64,000 nt of DNA from the NCBI GenBank assembly GCA_905250025.1, contig CAJNOJ010000106.1, positions 62,001 through 126,000 on the forward strand. The letters are read 5' to 3'. Numbering within the stretch: the first letter of the stretch is position 1; each line of letters opens with the position of its first letter. Below the pieces are notes generated by a model. That model was not told the DNA's origin, searched no databases, and saw only the letters and a list, made by a program, of their open reading frames with translations. This stretch comes from Adineta ricciae (taxonomy: Eukaryota; Rotifera; Eurotatoria; Adinetida; Adinetidae). A program made the translations under genes and the position numbers. This document shows, piece by piece, positions 10,598 through 22,070 of this stretch.

Positions 10598-12301
10598 ATG
10601 ATGAAAAAACTTGATTACGTTAATCTACCAGGAATCGTGAGCGGAAAAAGTTGCCTTTGAAAAAAAAATGACGTTTTTTCTCGATAGGTAAACGATCAAC
10701 CGGATTGTTTTGAGACACCTGATTATCCAACCAATGAACAAAGTAATGAGGCTGGTTATGATAATTCTGAAGCTGTCAATCAATTCGACATCAATTCAAA
10801 AGAAGTTCATGATGCATTCAATGGAAAATACCTGAATGGCAAAGCCGCTAGTATGTTAAAACCATAAAATAATCCTTTTTACAAGTTGAGCATTTGTTTT
10901 CTAGATTTTTCTGATAATGCAACAAAAGCTCGAGGTTATGTTCAACATGGCATCTATCAGAATGTAAATCTTTTCGATCAAACTCATTTGATTTTTATTT
11001 ATCTTGTGCATAGTATGCTGAACATGAGCCGGAAACAGCGATTGAACGTTATAAACGTTTGATGTCTGAATTGCAGGAACTAGAAGGAGAATTCAACCAA
11101 GTAATTCTATGAACAATCTGTTCTCTTTCTCACTATTGCATTTCAGACGTCGAAAGAAGGCTTAAGTAAAGAAGAGAGTGAAAATTTAAATACACTTGTT
11201 CAGCACATCCAACAACTACAAGAACATACATCCAAAGTTTACGGAGCGAAATTTCTGTTAAGTGAACGCGATACAAGGTCAGTCATGATTTGAATAAAAT
11301 GGTTTGTTTTTACTAAGAAGTTCGTTGTAGTTCATTACTGACAAAACTGGCCGCATCAAAGCAAGAAGCGAAACAAACAAATGGAGGACAAAAGACTTCG
11401 GATACATTCAAGTTGTATATCAATCCAGCAACGGCTGCAAGTGTTGGAACTTCATCAACATCTGCTCTTCAGGTGTGAATCTTTGCATCTAGATCAAAGA
11501 AAATCAGTGTTCATTATTTAGCTTTCGGATCTCGAACAAAAAGTGTCGAAACTAGAGAACTTGATTGGTCTCAATGAACAACAATCGGTAAGGAAGATCT
11601 TTCTTTCTAGAACTAATGTTAAATCTTTTATTTTCTCAGATTGAATCGAGAACCCTATTGGTAAGTTGATATTCGCAGCATCATCTTCTTTTATAGTAGA
11701 CTTCTTCCCCGTAGAATTCTCTTGAACAATTAACCACACGAGTTAATTTACTCGATGGTGCAAATATCGATCATATCGATATGAAACTAGCTAATGTTCT
11801 TTCGCGTTTGAATGCCATCAATGAGAAAAAAGCAACTGTTGATGAACAAGACAAACAAAGCAAAGTAAAACGTGAAAATCCTAATCGATTATGTGAATAG
11901 TTTAACTCTAGGCTGTGGAATTGTTCGATATGATGTCGCGTTGGGAAACAATGGCAGCGAATCTACCAATTATTCAACAACGTCTCATCGCTCTCAACGA
12001 ACTTCATCAACAAGGTACACTTTCTAAGGTCTTCAAGAAAATATTTTTTGTTGGTTTTCCTTTTAGCTTTTCAATTCAGCACTGGACTTTCACATTATGA
12101 AGCTGAACAACAAGCATTGAAAACATCGCTTGATGCGAATGATCAACTTCTAAAACAAGTATAATCCGTTCAATCACTCGAATTTGTTTCTAATTTCTTT
12201 TTCTTTAGTTGAAAACAACATTTGAATCGAATCTCGACTCTCTCAAAAGTCAATTAAATAGCATCGATCAAAAACTTGTCACAAGTGGTAAAAAGAAATA
12301 A
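10598..12301 (+). CDS. DCTN2: Dynactin subunit 2 (dynamitin, p50)
   Basis: Dynamitin is the shoulder subunit of dynactin, which couples cytoplasmic dynein to cargo (family knowledge). Twelve exons (10598-10636, 10688-10850, 10905-10963, 11014-11100, 11147-11277, 11331-11472, 11522-11587, 11640-11660, 11715-11864, 11912-12014, 12067-12158, 12209-12301) sum to exactly 382 codons. The N-terminus LDYVNLPGI-VNDQPDCFETPD matches human [37 protein letters not shown] aligns with the first coiled coil, followed by LSDLEQKVSKLENLIGLNEQ and MSRWETMAANLPIIQQRL (human IQRWSPIASTLPELVQRL). Most of the rest is coiled coil. Introns are about 47-58 bp. A degraded genomic copy lies 8 kb downstream. Confidence 0.95.
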
Positions 12302-12867
12302 GCGATGCATATTGAAATGTGTTTATGTACAAATGGTACAAACTTTATTCTATTCTATCGTTTTTCTTTTCATGGTGCATCAGATAGTTCGTTTGGTTGA
12401 TTTTACTTTGGCATTTGTAATCGCATATATTTTATTATTGATCGGTTGACGTTCTTTTTTCCAATAAAAATGTGAAGGGAAGTTATACCACTACACATTG
12501 TATTATAGACGTAATTCCCTTTTCTGATAGAAAGGGCTATACAGCAGTTAAATCCTGAGCTCGAAATGCTTAAAGGTTGTCTGTCTGTCCTATCCAATAA
12601 AAAGTCAGCATTTTTAAGAGCAATGAAATTCATCGATAGTCACCAGGGATTTACAACTGGTACAGTAATCAAGGTCAAGGAACTCGAATCTGATGTTAGC
12701 TTTAACCAACTATTAGCTACCTGTCGGTTGGACATAAACTATTAAGATATATAGCAAGGGTTGATCCAAGGGTAATCGATGTCGTCAAATTCCAATATGA
12801 GATTAGCTTTTTCTTATTCACCGAGCGTAGACTTCTTCCTTCCTTTCTCCGAAAAGGTTTTTTTTTC

Positions 12868-13100
12868 ATGTAAAATATCTTGGACACGGATTTGCACACG
12901 AGTGTATTCCAACTCGGTGAGCTTTATCGATTCCAATCATGAAAAATTCTGGGTGAGGGTAGTGTGAAAACTTTTTTAACGATTAGAATCGATAGAGCTC
13001 ACCAAGTTCTACTTGGAACAAATGTGATCATAGTTGAAATACACTCGTGTCTGGATTCGTTCAAGAAAAGGTCGAGTCCTTGTCCAAGATATCCTACATG
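12868..13100. repeat. Imperfect inverted repeat (fold-back)
   Basis: The left arm (12868 to about 12938) begins catgtaaaatatcttggaca and ends near gattccaatc. The right arm (about 12981-13100), read in reverse complement, begins catgtaggatatcttggaca, passes acacgagtgtatttcaact and ends ggtgagctctatcgattcta. Both arms share the blocks atatcttggaca, cacgagtgtatt and gtgagct-tatcgatt, with insertions in the right arm. The loop is about 40 bp. It could be the relic of a small non-autonomous DNA element or a hairpin. No target-site duplication or transposase was recognised. Confidence 0.6.
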
Positions 13101-13297
13101 TAAATAATGACTTTATTTTTGTCTCTGCATAAAAAGCTACGGATATTAACTAAAAATTTTGCAAATATAAAATGGCAGATGGATATAGACAAGCTTTTTT
13201 TTCAGCAAACATCTGACGCCGTACTTTGATAGTTAATAGTTTTCTCGCAAAACGACACAAATAAATCTGTTCATAAATAAATAATCTCTAAAACGAT

Positions 13298-13307
13298 ATA
13301 AATACTC
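13298..13307 (+). promoter_or_regulatory. TATA-like box of receptor gene
   Basis: The sequence atataaatac lies about 40-50 bp before the ATG at 13348, and a pyrimidine-rich stretch follows. The distance fits a short 5' UTR starting near 13330. Assigned only by sequence and position. Confidence 0.45.
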
Positions 13308-13347
13308 AGTTTTTCATTGTTGTATTCTACAACAAGAAAACAGCATT

Positions 13348-16300
13348 ATGTTTCGAACAAAACATTTCTTTGTTTTTATTCTTGCAAACTGGATTACGGC
13401 TATGCCACAATTGAATCTTTATTTTTCTGACCAAGTAAATGAAAATAGAAACGATACAATAGGTCTACGATATAATTGTTTACGCCTTGCTACAAATACA
13501 GAGCAGTCAAATATCGTACGAGAGATCTCATCTTATTGTACGAGTGAATCTTCATGGAAATTCTCAATTAAAAATGATCATACGGTGCAAAGATTTTACT
13601 TTGATGATCTTGCAAAACAGAATATTTCAGGTGAAGATTTATATCTCTGGTCAATACCAATCGATACGATTGAACACTATCAACACTATTTGGAAACAAA
13701 TGATTTATCTTTAGCAAAACAAATTGTTTACAACTGTACATTACCAAGATTTGGACCAATGTGTCAATATGAATTACATGCTTTTCATGAAGATTATTCA
13801 ACAGTATCTGAAATAATTCTTAATAATTACCTCTCTACAGGTGCAGAAGGTCATTGGACATGTGAAACTTATTTGAAGTGTACTCGTAAACATGCACCAG
13901 CTTGTTTACATTGGTCAGAAATTTGTGATGGGAGAATTGATTGTCTCGATGGAGATTTCGATGAAGAACATTGTTGGCAACTTGAAATCAATGAATGCAA
14001 ACAAAATGAATATCAATGCTCAAATGGATTGTGTATACCAGCAGAATTTTTCAACGATGATCCAGATAACACTGACTGTCTTGATGGTTCTGATGAAGAT
14101 AGAGTACTTGGAAGTTCACGGAAAAGTTATGGCACATTTGGATGGGAAGATATGAAATATTCACCATTATTTATCACAAGTTATCACCATCGTTATCATC
14201 AAAAACTAATAGTCGAATCGATGTTTTCCGATAAAGATCCTTCTGTATCGAACAAATGATGGTCAGCTTTTAAATGTTATTTTGGTTTATCAAGTTCTGA
14301 ATATCCTTCTGCTGTTAATAGTATTATCGGTAACCGATGCATACATGATATTAAAATAGAATGTCCATCTATGTTATTTGTTCCAAATATTCCAGTATTC
14401 TTTGATCATGTTTATGTAGCTTATGAGAAGAATGATTTACCACCTGTTGATGGTACCGTGTTTCCTTATTTATGTTCGAATAAATCGTTTCATGATGGAT
14501 CGCTTGAACTGATTTCAAATGTATTATTGAATAATACAAGATGTTATAAGAGTTCTGGATTTACTATTTCAACATCTTATAGTCCAATATTATGGCCGCT
14601 TCGATTTGTCGACTTCTATAATACAATATTTTTGACACTAGTGAAATACAATCCAATCGTTCATCTTCCTTTGAATTCGTGTAACGAATTCAACTTATAT
14701 CAATGTCAAAATTCATTAAAATGTATTGGATTTCATCGTTTGATGAATGGTGTTCTCGATTGCCCTTCTAATGATGATGAAACTATGTTTAACGATACGA
14801 ATACTCAAATATATAACCAATTAAAACGAACCTATTACAAGTGTTATTTTTCGAACAAATATATTCTTCAGTCAGCAATTAATGATAGACACTGTGATTG
14901 TGGGTTTTCCGAATCCCACGTCTGTGAAGATGAAGATGCAAGTGAGAACTATACGCTAAGAACAATATCTTTTCAGACAATGTGTGATCGATTTACTGAA
15001 TTATATCCGATTATGATCGATGGACAAAATCAAACAGATGAAACCGAATGTACACAATGGGATTGTAATAATATATATACTCGTTGTAATAAAGTATGGA
15101 ATTGTTGGGATGGAGAAGACGAATATGGTTGTGAATCATACCCATTAATGTTTAATTGTCCTTTAAATACTCGAATATGTGTAACATTGAATACATCAGA
15201 GTTTATGTGTTTACCTACTGGTAAATTCAATGACGGTGAAGTTGATTGTCTTGGCGGATTGGATGAACCAATACTATGCCGCTCGAAACTTGTGTATTCC
15301 AGGCCGTTTTACTGTTTGCACAGCCAACCACCACAATGTCTTACAGGTAGCTCTTTATGTGACGATCGTATTGAATGTTCGAATGCGGATGATGAACGAT
15401 TTTGTTACAGAAATCGAACACTTTCAAAGTATCATAGTAGTTACGTCAATACAAGTCAAACGAGGATGCGTGATATTCAGAACTTCTTACATAGTGTGAT
15501 GGAGGATAATGTACGGAAAGCAGAGATAGAATATTTTAGAATAATAGGATTTAATGAATCATATACAAACAAAATAAATAAGAATGATGTGTATCTTGCA
15601 AATAATTTGCCGATGAATCGATTTTCAATTCTTGATGAATATCGCTGCCATCGTGGTCTTTATCTACGTGCTTGGTTAAATACATCATCAAATAATTATA
15701 CAGATACATGTCTTTGTACACCAAGTTATTATGGTAATCGATGTCAATATCAAAATGAACGTTTAAGTTTATCTATAAGACTACATGCTTTAACTAATTC
15801 ATGGCAAGTTCCGTTTGCAATTTTAATCTTACTTATTGATGATACAAATCAGCGAACAATTCATTCATTCGAACAATTCACTTATTTATCAGTACGAGAT
15901 TGTCAAATTAAATTTAATGTTCATTTATTTTATTCAACTCGACCCAAAGATATGAACAGAAATTATTCAATTCATATTGATATTTATGAGCAATTTTCTC
16001 TGGAATATCGAGGAAGTTTTCTTTATCCAGTGAAGTTTTTATTTCTACCAGTTCATCGTATAGCATTCATTGTAAATATTCCATCAAAAGATGATCATTC
16101 TTGTGTATCTAACAATTGTCAACATGGTAAATGTCAAAAATATTTCAATGAAGAAGAAACATTCTGTCGATGTGATCAAGGATGGTCGGGAAAATATTGT
16201 CACATTCAACATAATTGTACTTGCTCATCCAACTCAAAATGTGTTGGTATGTTAAGTGATAATCGATCAATTTGTTTATGTAAAGTCAATCAATTTGGTT

Positions 16301-18087
16301 CTCGATGTTATCTTCGAAATACAGTTTGTGAACGCTTTCCGTGTCAAAATAATGGTTCATGTATTGCGAATGATGATTTTATGATTTCAAATAAGAAAAA
16401 ATATACTTGTTTATGTCCAAAAGGTTTCAATGGAGATCAATGTCAAACAAAAGATAATCAAATTGATTTTCTATTCGATAATAATATGCAATTAACTCAA
16501 TCAGTTTTTATTCATTTTATTCGAATTATCCCATTTGATCAATTTGCAGGAATAGTACCCCCATCATCACCTTCGAGGTTGACAACATTACAAAGCGTAT
16601 TGCAATCAACAAATTCAATGCGAATTTACTGGTCACAACCATTCCATCTAATTTTTATTGAAACAATGGACAAGATTTATTATTTAGCTTTTCTCCAAGC
16701 GAATTACGTTCCTTCAACAGAAATCACCGAAAGAATTGATTCATCACGACGTTGTCCATCGATTAATGAATTAGTCAATGAAACATTTGCTCAACTTCAT
16801 GTTCTTCGTCGAATGAAATCTTATCATCGAATTTGTCAACAACATTCTCCTCATCTTCAATGTTTTCACGATGATCAACATCTTTGCTTATGTTATGATT
16901 TCAACGCGAAACGTTTAGCAAATTGTTTTAATTTTGATCACAATCGAAAATTTGATTGTTCTGGTCAAAGTACTTGTGAAAATGGTGGTCAATGTTTTCA
17001 CGATTCACCTGAATGTCCTAAACAATTTATTTGTGTCTGTCGTTCATGTTACTACGGAATTCTTTGTCAATTTAGTACGAGTGAATTTGATTTATCGTTG
17101 GATGCAATTTTAGCTTATCATATTACTCCCAGTGTTCACCTCTTTCATCAATCAACGATTATTAAAGTAAGTTTGGCATTAACAGTTTTATTTTTCAGTT
17201 TTGGTGCAATTAATGCTATTCTTTCATTAATTACATTTCAAAATAAAAGTACACGTGAAGTTGGTTGCGGAATTTATTTATATGTTTCATTAATTACGAC
17301 ATTATTGACCATAATAATGTTTACTTTAAAATATTTTGTTTATCTTTCAACACAAATATCATCTTCATCAAACGAATCATTTATGAAATTTCAATGTTGT
17401 TCATTGGATTTTCTTATTCGAATTTTTCTGAATATGGATCAATGGTTACATGCATGTGTGGCAATGGAAAGAGCAATTACTGTTATTCGAGGTGTTAAAT
17501 TCAATAAAAAGGCAAGCAAAGAGTTAGCAAAGAAAATTGTTATTATTCTGTTGATTTTCACGGTTTCTACATCCGTTCATGACCCAATTTTTCGACGTTT
17601 ATCAGAAGAAGTAAATGAAACGGATAATACAAAAAGAATCTGGTGTATTGTGAGTTACTCACCAAAGTTACAAATTTATAATCGAATTGTGAATACATTT
17701 CATTTCTTTGTTCCATTTGTAATTAATTTCATTTCATCACTTATTTTAATAACAAAAAAATCTCATCAACAATCTCAACTATACGGAGACCAATCTTATT
17801 TAGCTACATTACGAAAACAAGTTCAAGAACATCAACGTTTATTAGTTGCACCTGTGGTTTTATTTCTTCTTGCATCGCCACGTTTAATTCTTGCATATTT
17901 GGCAAAATGTATGAATTCGAAACGAGATTCGTGGATATTTCTCTGCGGATATCTCATTTCATTTATTCCTCTAATGATAAGTTTTTTCCTTTTTGCTATT
18001 CCATCGAAATTCTATAGAAAAGAATATCAAAGATCGATCGCACACTATCAAAATCTGATCCGAAAACGTGTTCGTCGAGCAATGTAA
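13348..18087 (+). pseudogene. LDLa/EGF seven-transmembrane receptor with one in-frame TGA
   Basis: Two long open frames, 13348-14259 and onward to 18087, are in the same phase and separated only by a TGA at 14257-14259, giving about 1,579 codons in all. A signal peptide begins the protein. LDL-receptor class A repeats follow (ICDGRIDCLDGDFDEEHC, LCIPAEFF..DCLDGSDED; then VDCLGGLDEP, RIECSNADDERFC and others), then about five EGF-like modules (CQHGKCQ..CRCDQGWSGKYC; CQNNGSC..CLCPKGFNGDQC; CENGGQC..GILC). The C-terminal ~300 residues hold seven hydrophobic spans with rhodopsin-like features, including MDQWLHACVAMERA at the TM3 end. The architecture recalls LGR/relaxin-like and other orphan multi-domain GPCRs. 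The 1,238 open codons after the TGA argue for a very recent stop, an allele, an assembly error or readthrough, rather than old decay. Confidence 0.8.
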
Positions 18088-19929
18088 AGAGGGTGGCAAT
18101 AGCCTACCTATATTTGTCTCGTTCGTTTCCTGCTAATTTTTATCTTCTGAATCAGTGTGAGTGACGATGTTAGGCTTATGTCATTATATTTGCGTCTTGA
18201 AAAGAAATAAAAGGAAAAGCTTTGTTACATATTCTTTCTTCAACTGGGTGTGGAGTGCAAGGGTGTTAGGGCGAGAGTGAAGATGAACGTAGCTCCTCAA
18301 AGGAAATACTTTTAAATTAAATCATTATGCCATTCAATGAAAACATTGGTTATTTAAGTATCTCGAAAGAGATATTGTGTAATGAGGTTTAGCTATTCGA
18401 ACATTATGTAGGTATTTAATAAATTTCATTGAGTTACTTTTTTACCCTATGATGAACAAATAAAAAGAGACCAAAAGCAAATTATCGATTGCAGTGATTC
18501 AGCAGATATTTTGACGCGTTCATCTTATTAGTTGAAAGCAACAGTTTCATGAAATAAATAGTCAGGTGTACATTATCTGGACGTTCGAGACACCCTTTTT
18601 TATGTCCTTTGGTTTATTGATGATACTTGTACAATGAAGATCTGAGGCAATTGCGTCTCGTATTGACGTCTTTCACGAATGAATGTACAAAGCAAGTCGG
18701 AAAAGAACATACCTTTTCTCGTACGAAATAAGCTCGTTACGAAAGAAAAAGACTACTTCGTTTTATCAAAGAACATCAATCTACAACCTTTTATTAATCA
18801 TATGATCCTGTCTTCAGAATCCTGTCGCTGATAAAGCAAAAGAAGATTACATTCACAAATCTGTGTTCCATTCTCAACGATAGAATCACAGAGAATAAGA
18901 TGGCCTGATCATTCCATCTCCAGCTAGTGAGACCCGTGACACCATCAAATCTATAGTAAACGATAATTTCCATATGCCATTTTCTCGTCGGCTCGTTCGA
19001 GATGAAAAGGAGCGCTGATCAATATTTCATATCATGGGAAATTCAATTTTCTTGGTAAAAAGGCAATAAATTCTGTACCTGGCTGATATCGGTTATGTGA
19101 TTTTGTTGATTAATTGGACAGAACAACACAGGTTTTTGTTCATCTCATAAGGCAAATAGAAGAAGAAAAAAATTTTTCATTCACATATCTGCCATGTACG
19201 ATTATACATTACGTTGTCTCGTTTACGTCTTAACTTTCGTTTCCCATTTTTTCGAAACATTTTGCTCATACTTCTAAATTTATGCTAAGGGTGGCCCAAA
19301 AGTCACGATACCGTAACAAAAACAATGAATATCTCCCTTATCGTTCAGCCAAAGCAGCTGGCTTTTTTACCGATAATAGAGGCGCATCTAAGCTTCATAC
19401 TCATTTAGATATAGTTGGAAACAACTTACATTAAGTACTACTACTTGATTGAAACATTTTGCCAAAGTCGTCTACCGATTTTTTGTTGGAAATTAGTGAA
19501 ATACTATCTTCCAACTCACTACCATCGGAGCCTTTGTTCTTTACATATAGATTATAAGATACTGCTTACGAGTACTTTTGTCTGTCGATCTATTTACCGT
19601 TTGAGTAAGCAAAGTTACAACGATAGGTTAGTAACTTCTTTCGTTGAATTCAGTTAAGGAAATAAAAAGGGAGAGTATACGTACAATTTCACTCTTGGCA
19701 TAATGAACGAAATCGAGATATTGAAGTGAAACTGAACTATAATTATTATATTGGTTATGCAGTAGAGGACAGATTGTCATTTATAGTCTGACTGGACCAC
19801 ATAAATAACTAATCATTAATCACAAACGATCGTAGTTTTCCTTTAGACAATCTCAGATGATTCCTATTCGTAGTGTTATGTAAATAGAAACGATAAATTG
19901 AGCTACATAATCATGACACTATTCTTTTT
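18088..19929. other. Long intergenic stretch
   Basis: About 1.8 kb without a supported gene. It holds scattered short open frames and, near 19288, a gggtggcccaaaagtcacga motif like the ends of some mariner-type elements, but no partner end or transposase was found. It may contain further decayed duplicate sequence flanking the DCTN2 copy at its right end. Confidence 0.35.
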
Positions 19930-20575
19930 TGTCGAATCAATTCAGAATGAGTCCCGAGTTCTGTTTTCATTTGTCATATTGAGAAAATGAATTGGTTTTT
20001 TTTCTAGGGATCACCATGCCGAATATTGTGAGCTGAACAACCCAAGTTTTTAATCGCTGTAGGAGTATGTTTTTATTATTGGCTAATAACCAAACACATT
20101 GCTTTCAAGAACCTGATTATCCTGTCAGGGAACAAAAATCAAAGAAGTCACCTGTAATAATCGATAAAACTGATTGCATCAAAGCCAGAAACGGAATAAT
20201 TAAATGAAGCACGAAAGTCGAAAGACTTCAGACCGTTTTGAATTGAGTATTGATCCGGCAGTCGCTACGAATGGAAAATATTGAAAGTGAAAAATCTAAT
20301 TAGTCTCAATGAACAACAAACTGTGAGAAAAACTTTATCTGACATACCCTTCATGGTACAAATAGTGATCATATCGATATGAAGCTAGCTAATGTTCTTT
20401 CGCGTTTGAATGTCATCAATGAGAAAAAAGCAACTATTGATGAGCAAAACGAACGAAACAAAGTAAAACGTGAAAATCCTAATCGATTATGTGAATAATT
20501 TAACTCTAGCCTGTGAAATTGTTCGATATGATATCACGTTAGGGAACTATAGCAGCGAATTTATCAATATGTCAT
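19930..20575 (+). pseudogene. DCTN2: Decayed genomic copy of DCTN2
   Basis: A clear, gapped copy of the gene at 10598-12301 in the same orientation. It keeps the upstream acceptor region (gaattggttttttttctag against gaatttgcttttgtttgtag), the exon 2 block acctgattatcc, the exon 6 blocks gcatcaaagc and aagacttc, the exon 7 block tctcaatgaacaacaa, and a long near-identical exon 9 part (20378-20464: gatatgaagctagctaatgt, tttcgcgtttgaatg). It then continues through intron 9 (tgaaaatcctaatcgattat) into the start of exon 10 (gttcgatatgat). Introns are retained, so it arose by DNA duplication, not retroposition. Exons 3-5 are missing, many indels and stops are present, and the copy ends in exon 10. 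Confidence 0.88.
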
Positions 20576-21361
20576 ACAGCTAAATCATATTAACATGTAA
20601 ATTGATCAGATAGAGGAAAACACATAGGGCAATATCTGATGTTATAGAGTTCGTTTGAAATATTATCTTTCACTCCTCGACGGCTTAGCCGAGAGTGGAC
20701 TTTTGTTTGACTTTTTTTTCTTATCAGTCAGTTATATTCTATAATCATTGTTTGTAAATAACCAATCATCTGTAGGGTCATACGACAAAAGCATCTAAGA
20801 TATTCAATGCCTGATTCATGCATCCTAGACACATACCTAATTTCTCAGCCTTACATCGCGTGACACCCGATTGGTCAGTTTTATAATTTATTTACGATAG
20901 CTACCGATCAGTCTCAGCTATCTCCTCACGTTATTCGTGAAGTTTCTGTTAATATTGGTTTTGAATCATGAGGCAAGCACACACCATTCAAACGATCTTT
21001 TCTCATACGATTCTCCCTTCACACGAAAGAACATCTAAGTAGTCCTCGTACCACTCCTCAATACACTATTGATGTAGTCAAATTAGAGATTTAGTAAATT
21101 TTGAGCTACAGCAGTACGACATATCTCTCGGATATACAAGCGTTGTTTGGTCAATGGTTGAACCCATTTCAAACGATTTTTTAAAATTAAAGCATTTCGG
21201 AAAGGGGGGAGTGTTTTTTGCCTTTGACGTCGCCGGCACAGTTCTTCTCATCCCGTCCTTTACTCCACCATCAACATCCAGCCCCAAGACTCCCCCCAAA
21301 CGATCCTTTATTGAGATTTGAGCGTTGTCGCAAAACTGCTTTTTCGACCTTTGACCCTGAC

Positions 21362-21384
21362 ACAGACAGACAGACAGGCAGACA
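21362..21384. repeat. Short (CAGA)n-like microsatellite
   Basis: Five to six units of CAGA with one CAGG variant (cagacagacagacaggcag) sit inside the locally GC-richer patch. Confidence 0.7.
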
Positions 21385-21641
21385 AACTTTTTTTATATGA
21401 CCCTCCTTTCAGTCGAGGGAAAAATAAGATGATCGTCGTTGTCCTTGATTTCACAGTATATGTCAAAGCGCGAGGTCGTCTGGTGTATATGTCGATGTAC
21501 TTGCGACCCACTGACGACCAATATTCATAGAAGAAAGAAAAAATGTGATGATATATTCTATGATATCATTCACTTACAGAGAAGTCAAACTAGAACAACA
21601 TCTAACAGTCATCTAGCTCTCTCTATTTCTTTTTACATCAC

Positions 21642-21650
21642 TATAAATAG
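21642..21650 (+). promoter_or_regulatory. TATA box of small secreted peptide gene
   Basis: The sequence tataaatag lies about 45 bp before a strong gtaagt donor at about 21699. An acceptor (tttgcag at about 21752-21758) precedes the ATG at 21777, so the gene has a short first non-coding exon and an intron of about 60 bp in its 5' UTR. Confidence 0.6.
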
Positions 21651-21776
21651 TCAGGAATAATCAAGTAACAGACATACATCGTCATACACAAACTTGGTAA
21701 GTAGTGCATTAATTTGCAGTATATATTCAATGTTTTGATTCATATGAATTATTTGCAGTATTGAATAAACGTAAAT

Positions 21777-22070
21777 ATGTCATCAGTTGTGAATTATCTT
21801 TTATTCGTCTTGGTCTTGTTATGCACCAGTGGCATTTTACAAGAAGGTTTGTGACTAGATTTTCAAATAATTCTTTGTTCTTCTAAGGTGTGACTTTTAT
21901 TTTCAGTTGTTGGTCATTGGCATGGTCGAAGACATGAAATGCATCACGAATATCATGAATATCGATGGGACCATCCATACCCTCCTGCTCGTAAGTATTT
22001 AGTGTCGTATATGTACAACAATTCATCATTTTTATGCAATTTAGGTGATTGGGATTGGGGTTGGCGTTAA
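21777..22070 (+). CDS. Short secreted His/Trp-rich peptide
   Basis: Three exons (21777-21846, 21907-21990, 22045-22070) joined over short GT..AG introns give exactly 60 codons. Residues 1 to about 23 form a signal peptide (MSSVVNYLLFVLVLLCTSGI). The remainder is strikingly rich in His, Trp, Arg and Tyr: GHWHGRRHEMHHEYHEYRW, then DHPYPPARDWDWGWR. It has no cysteine and no internal dibasic KR, so it is neither a disulphide toxin nor a classic multi-copy neuropeptide. His clusters suggest metal binding; Trp/Arg suggests membrane activity; both are inference. A TATA box, a 5'UTR intron and an aataaa at about 22206 make it a well-formed, probably strongly expressed gene. I recognise no family. Confidence 0.8.

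Larger units (their letters stand above)
12302..13347. other. Intergenic, DCTN2 / receptor; holds an inverted repeat
   Basis: About 1,050 bp without a gene. It contains an imperfect inverted repeat (12868-13100, listed separately) and, just before the receptor ATG at 13348, a TATA-like gatataaatac at about 13297-13307. Short open frames here have no splice or similarity support. Confidence 0.45.
20576..21776. other. Intergenic, with a GC-richer CAGA-type repeat patch
   Basis: About 1.2 kb. At 21200-21420 the base composition rises locally, with aaggggggag, tcgccggcac and a short CAGA/CAGG tandem stretch (about 21362-21384), then a return to AT-rich DNA. The last 150 bp carry the TATA box and 5'UTR intron of the small secreted peptide gene. 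Nothing else could be assigned. Confidence 0.4.

Noticed and set aside
12779-12967. 62-codon frame at the inverted repeat
   Set aside because: It overlaps a fold-back repeat and has no coding features.
19283-19320. gggtggcccaaaagtcacga, like a mariner-type transposon end
   Set aside because: No matching inverted end or transposase frame was found nearby; too short to support an element.
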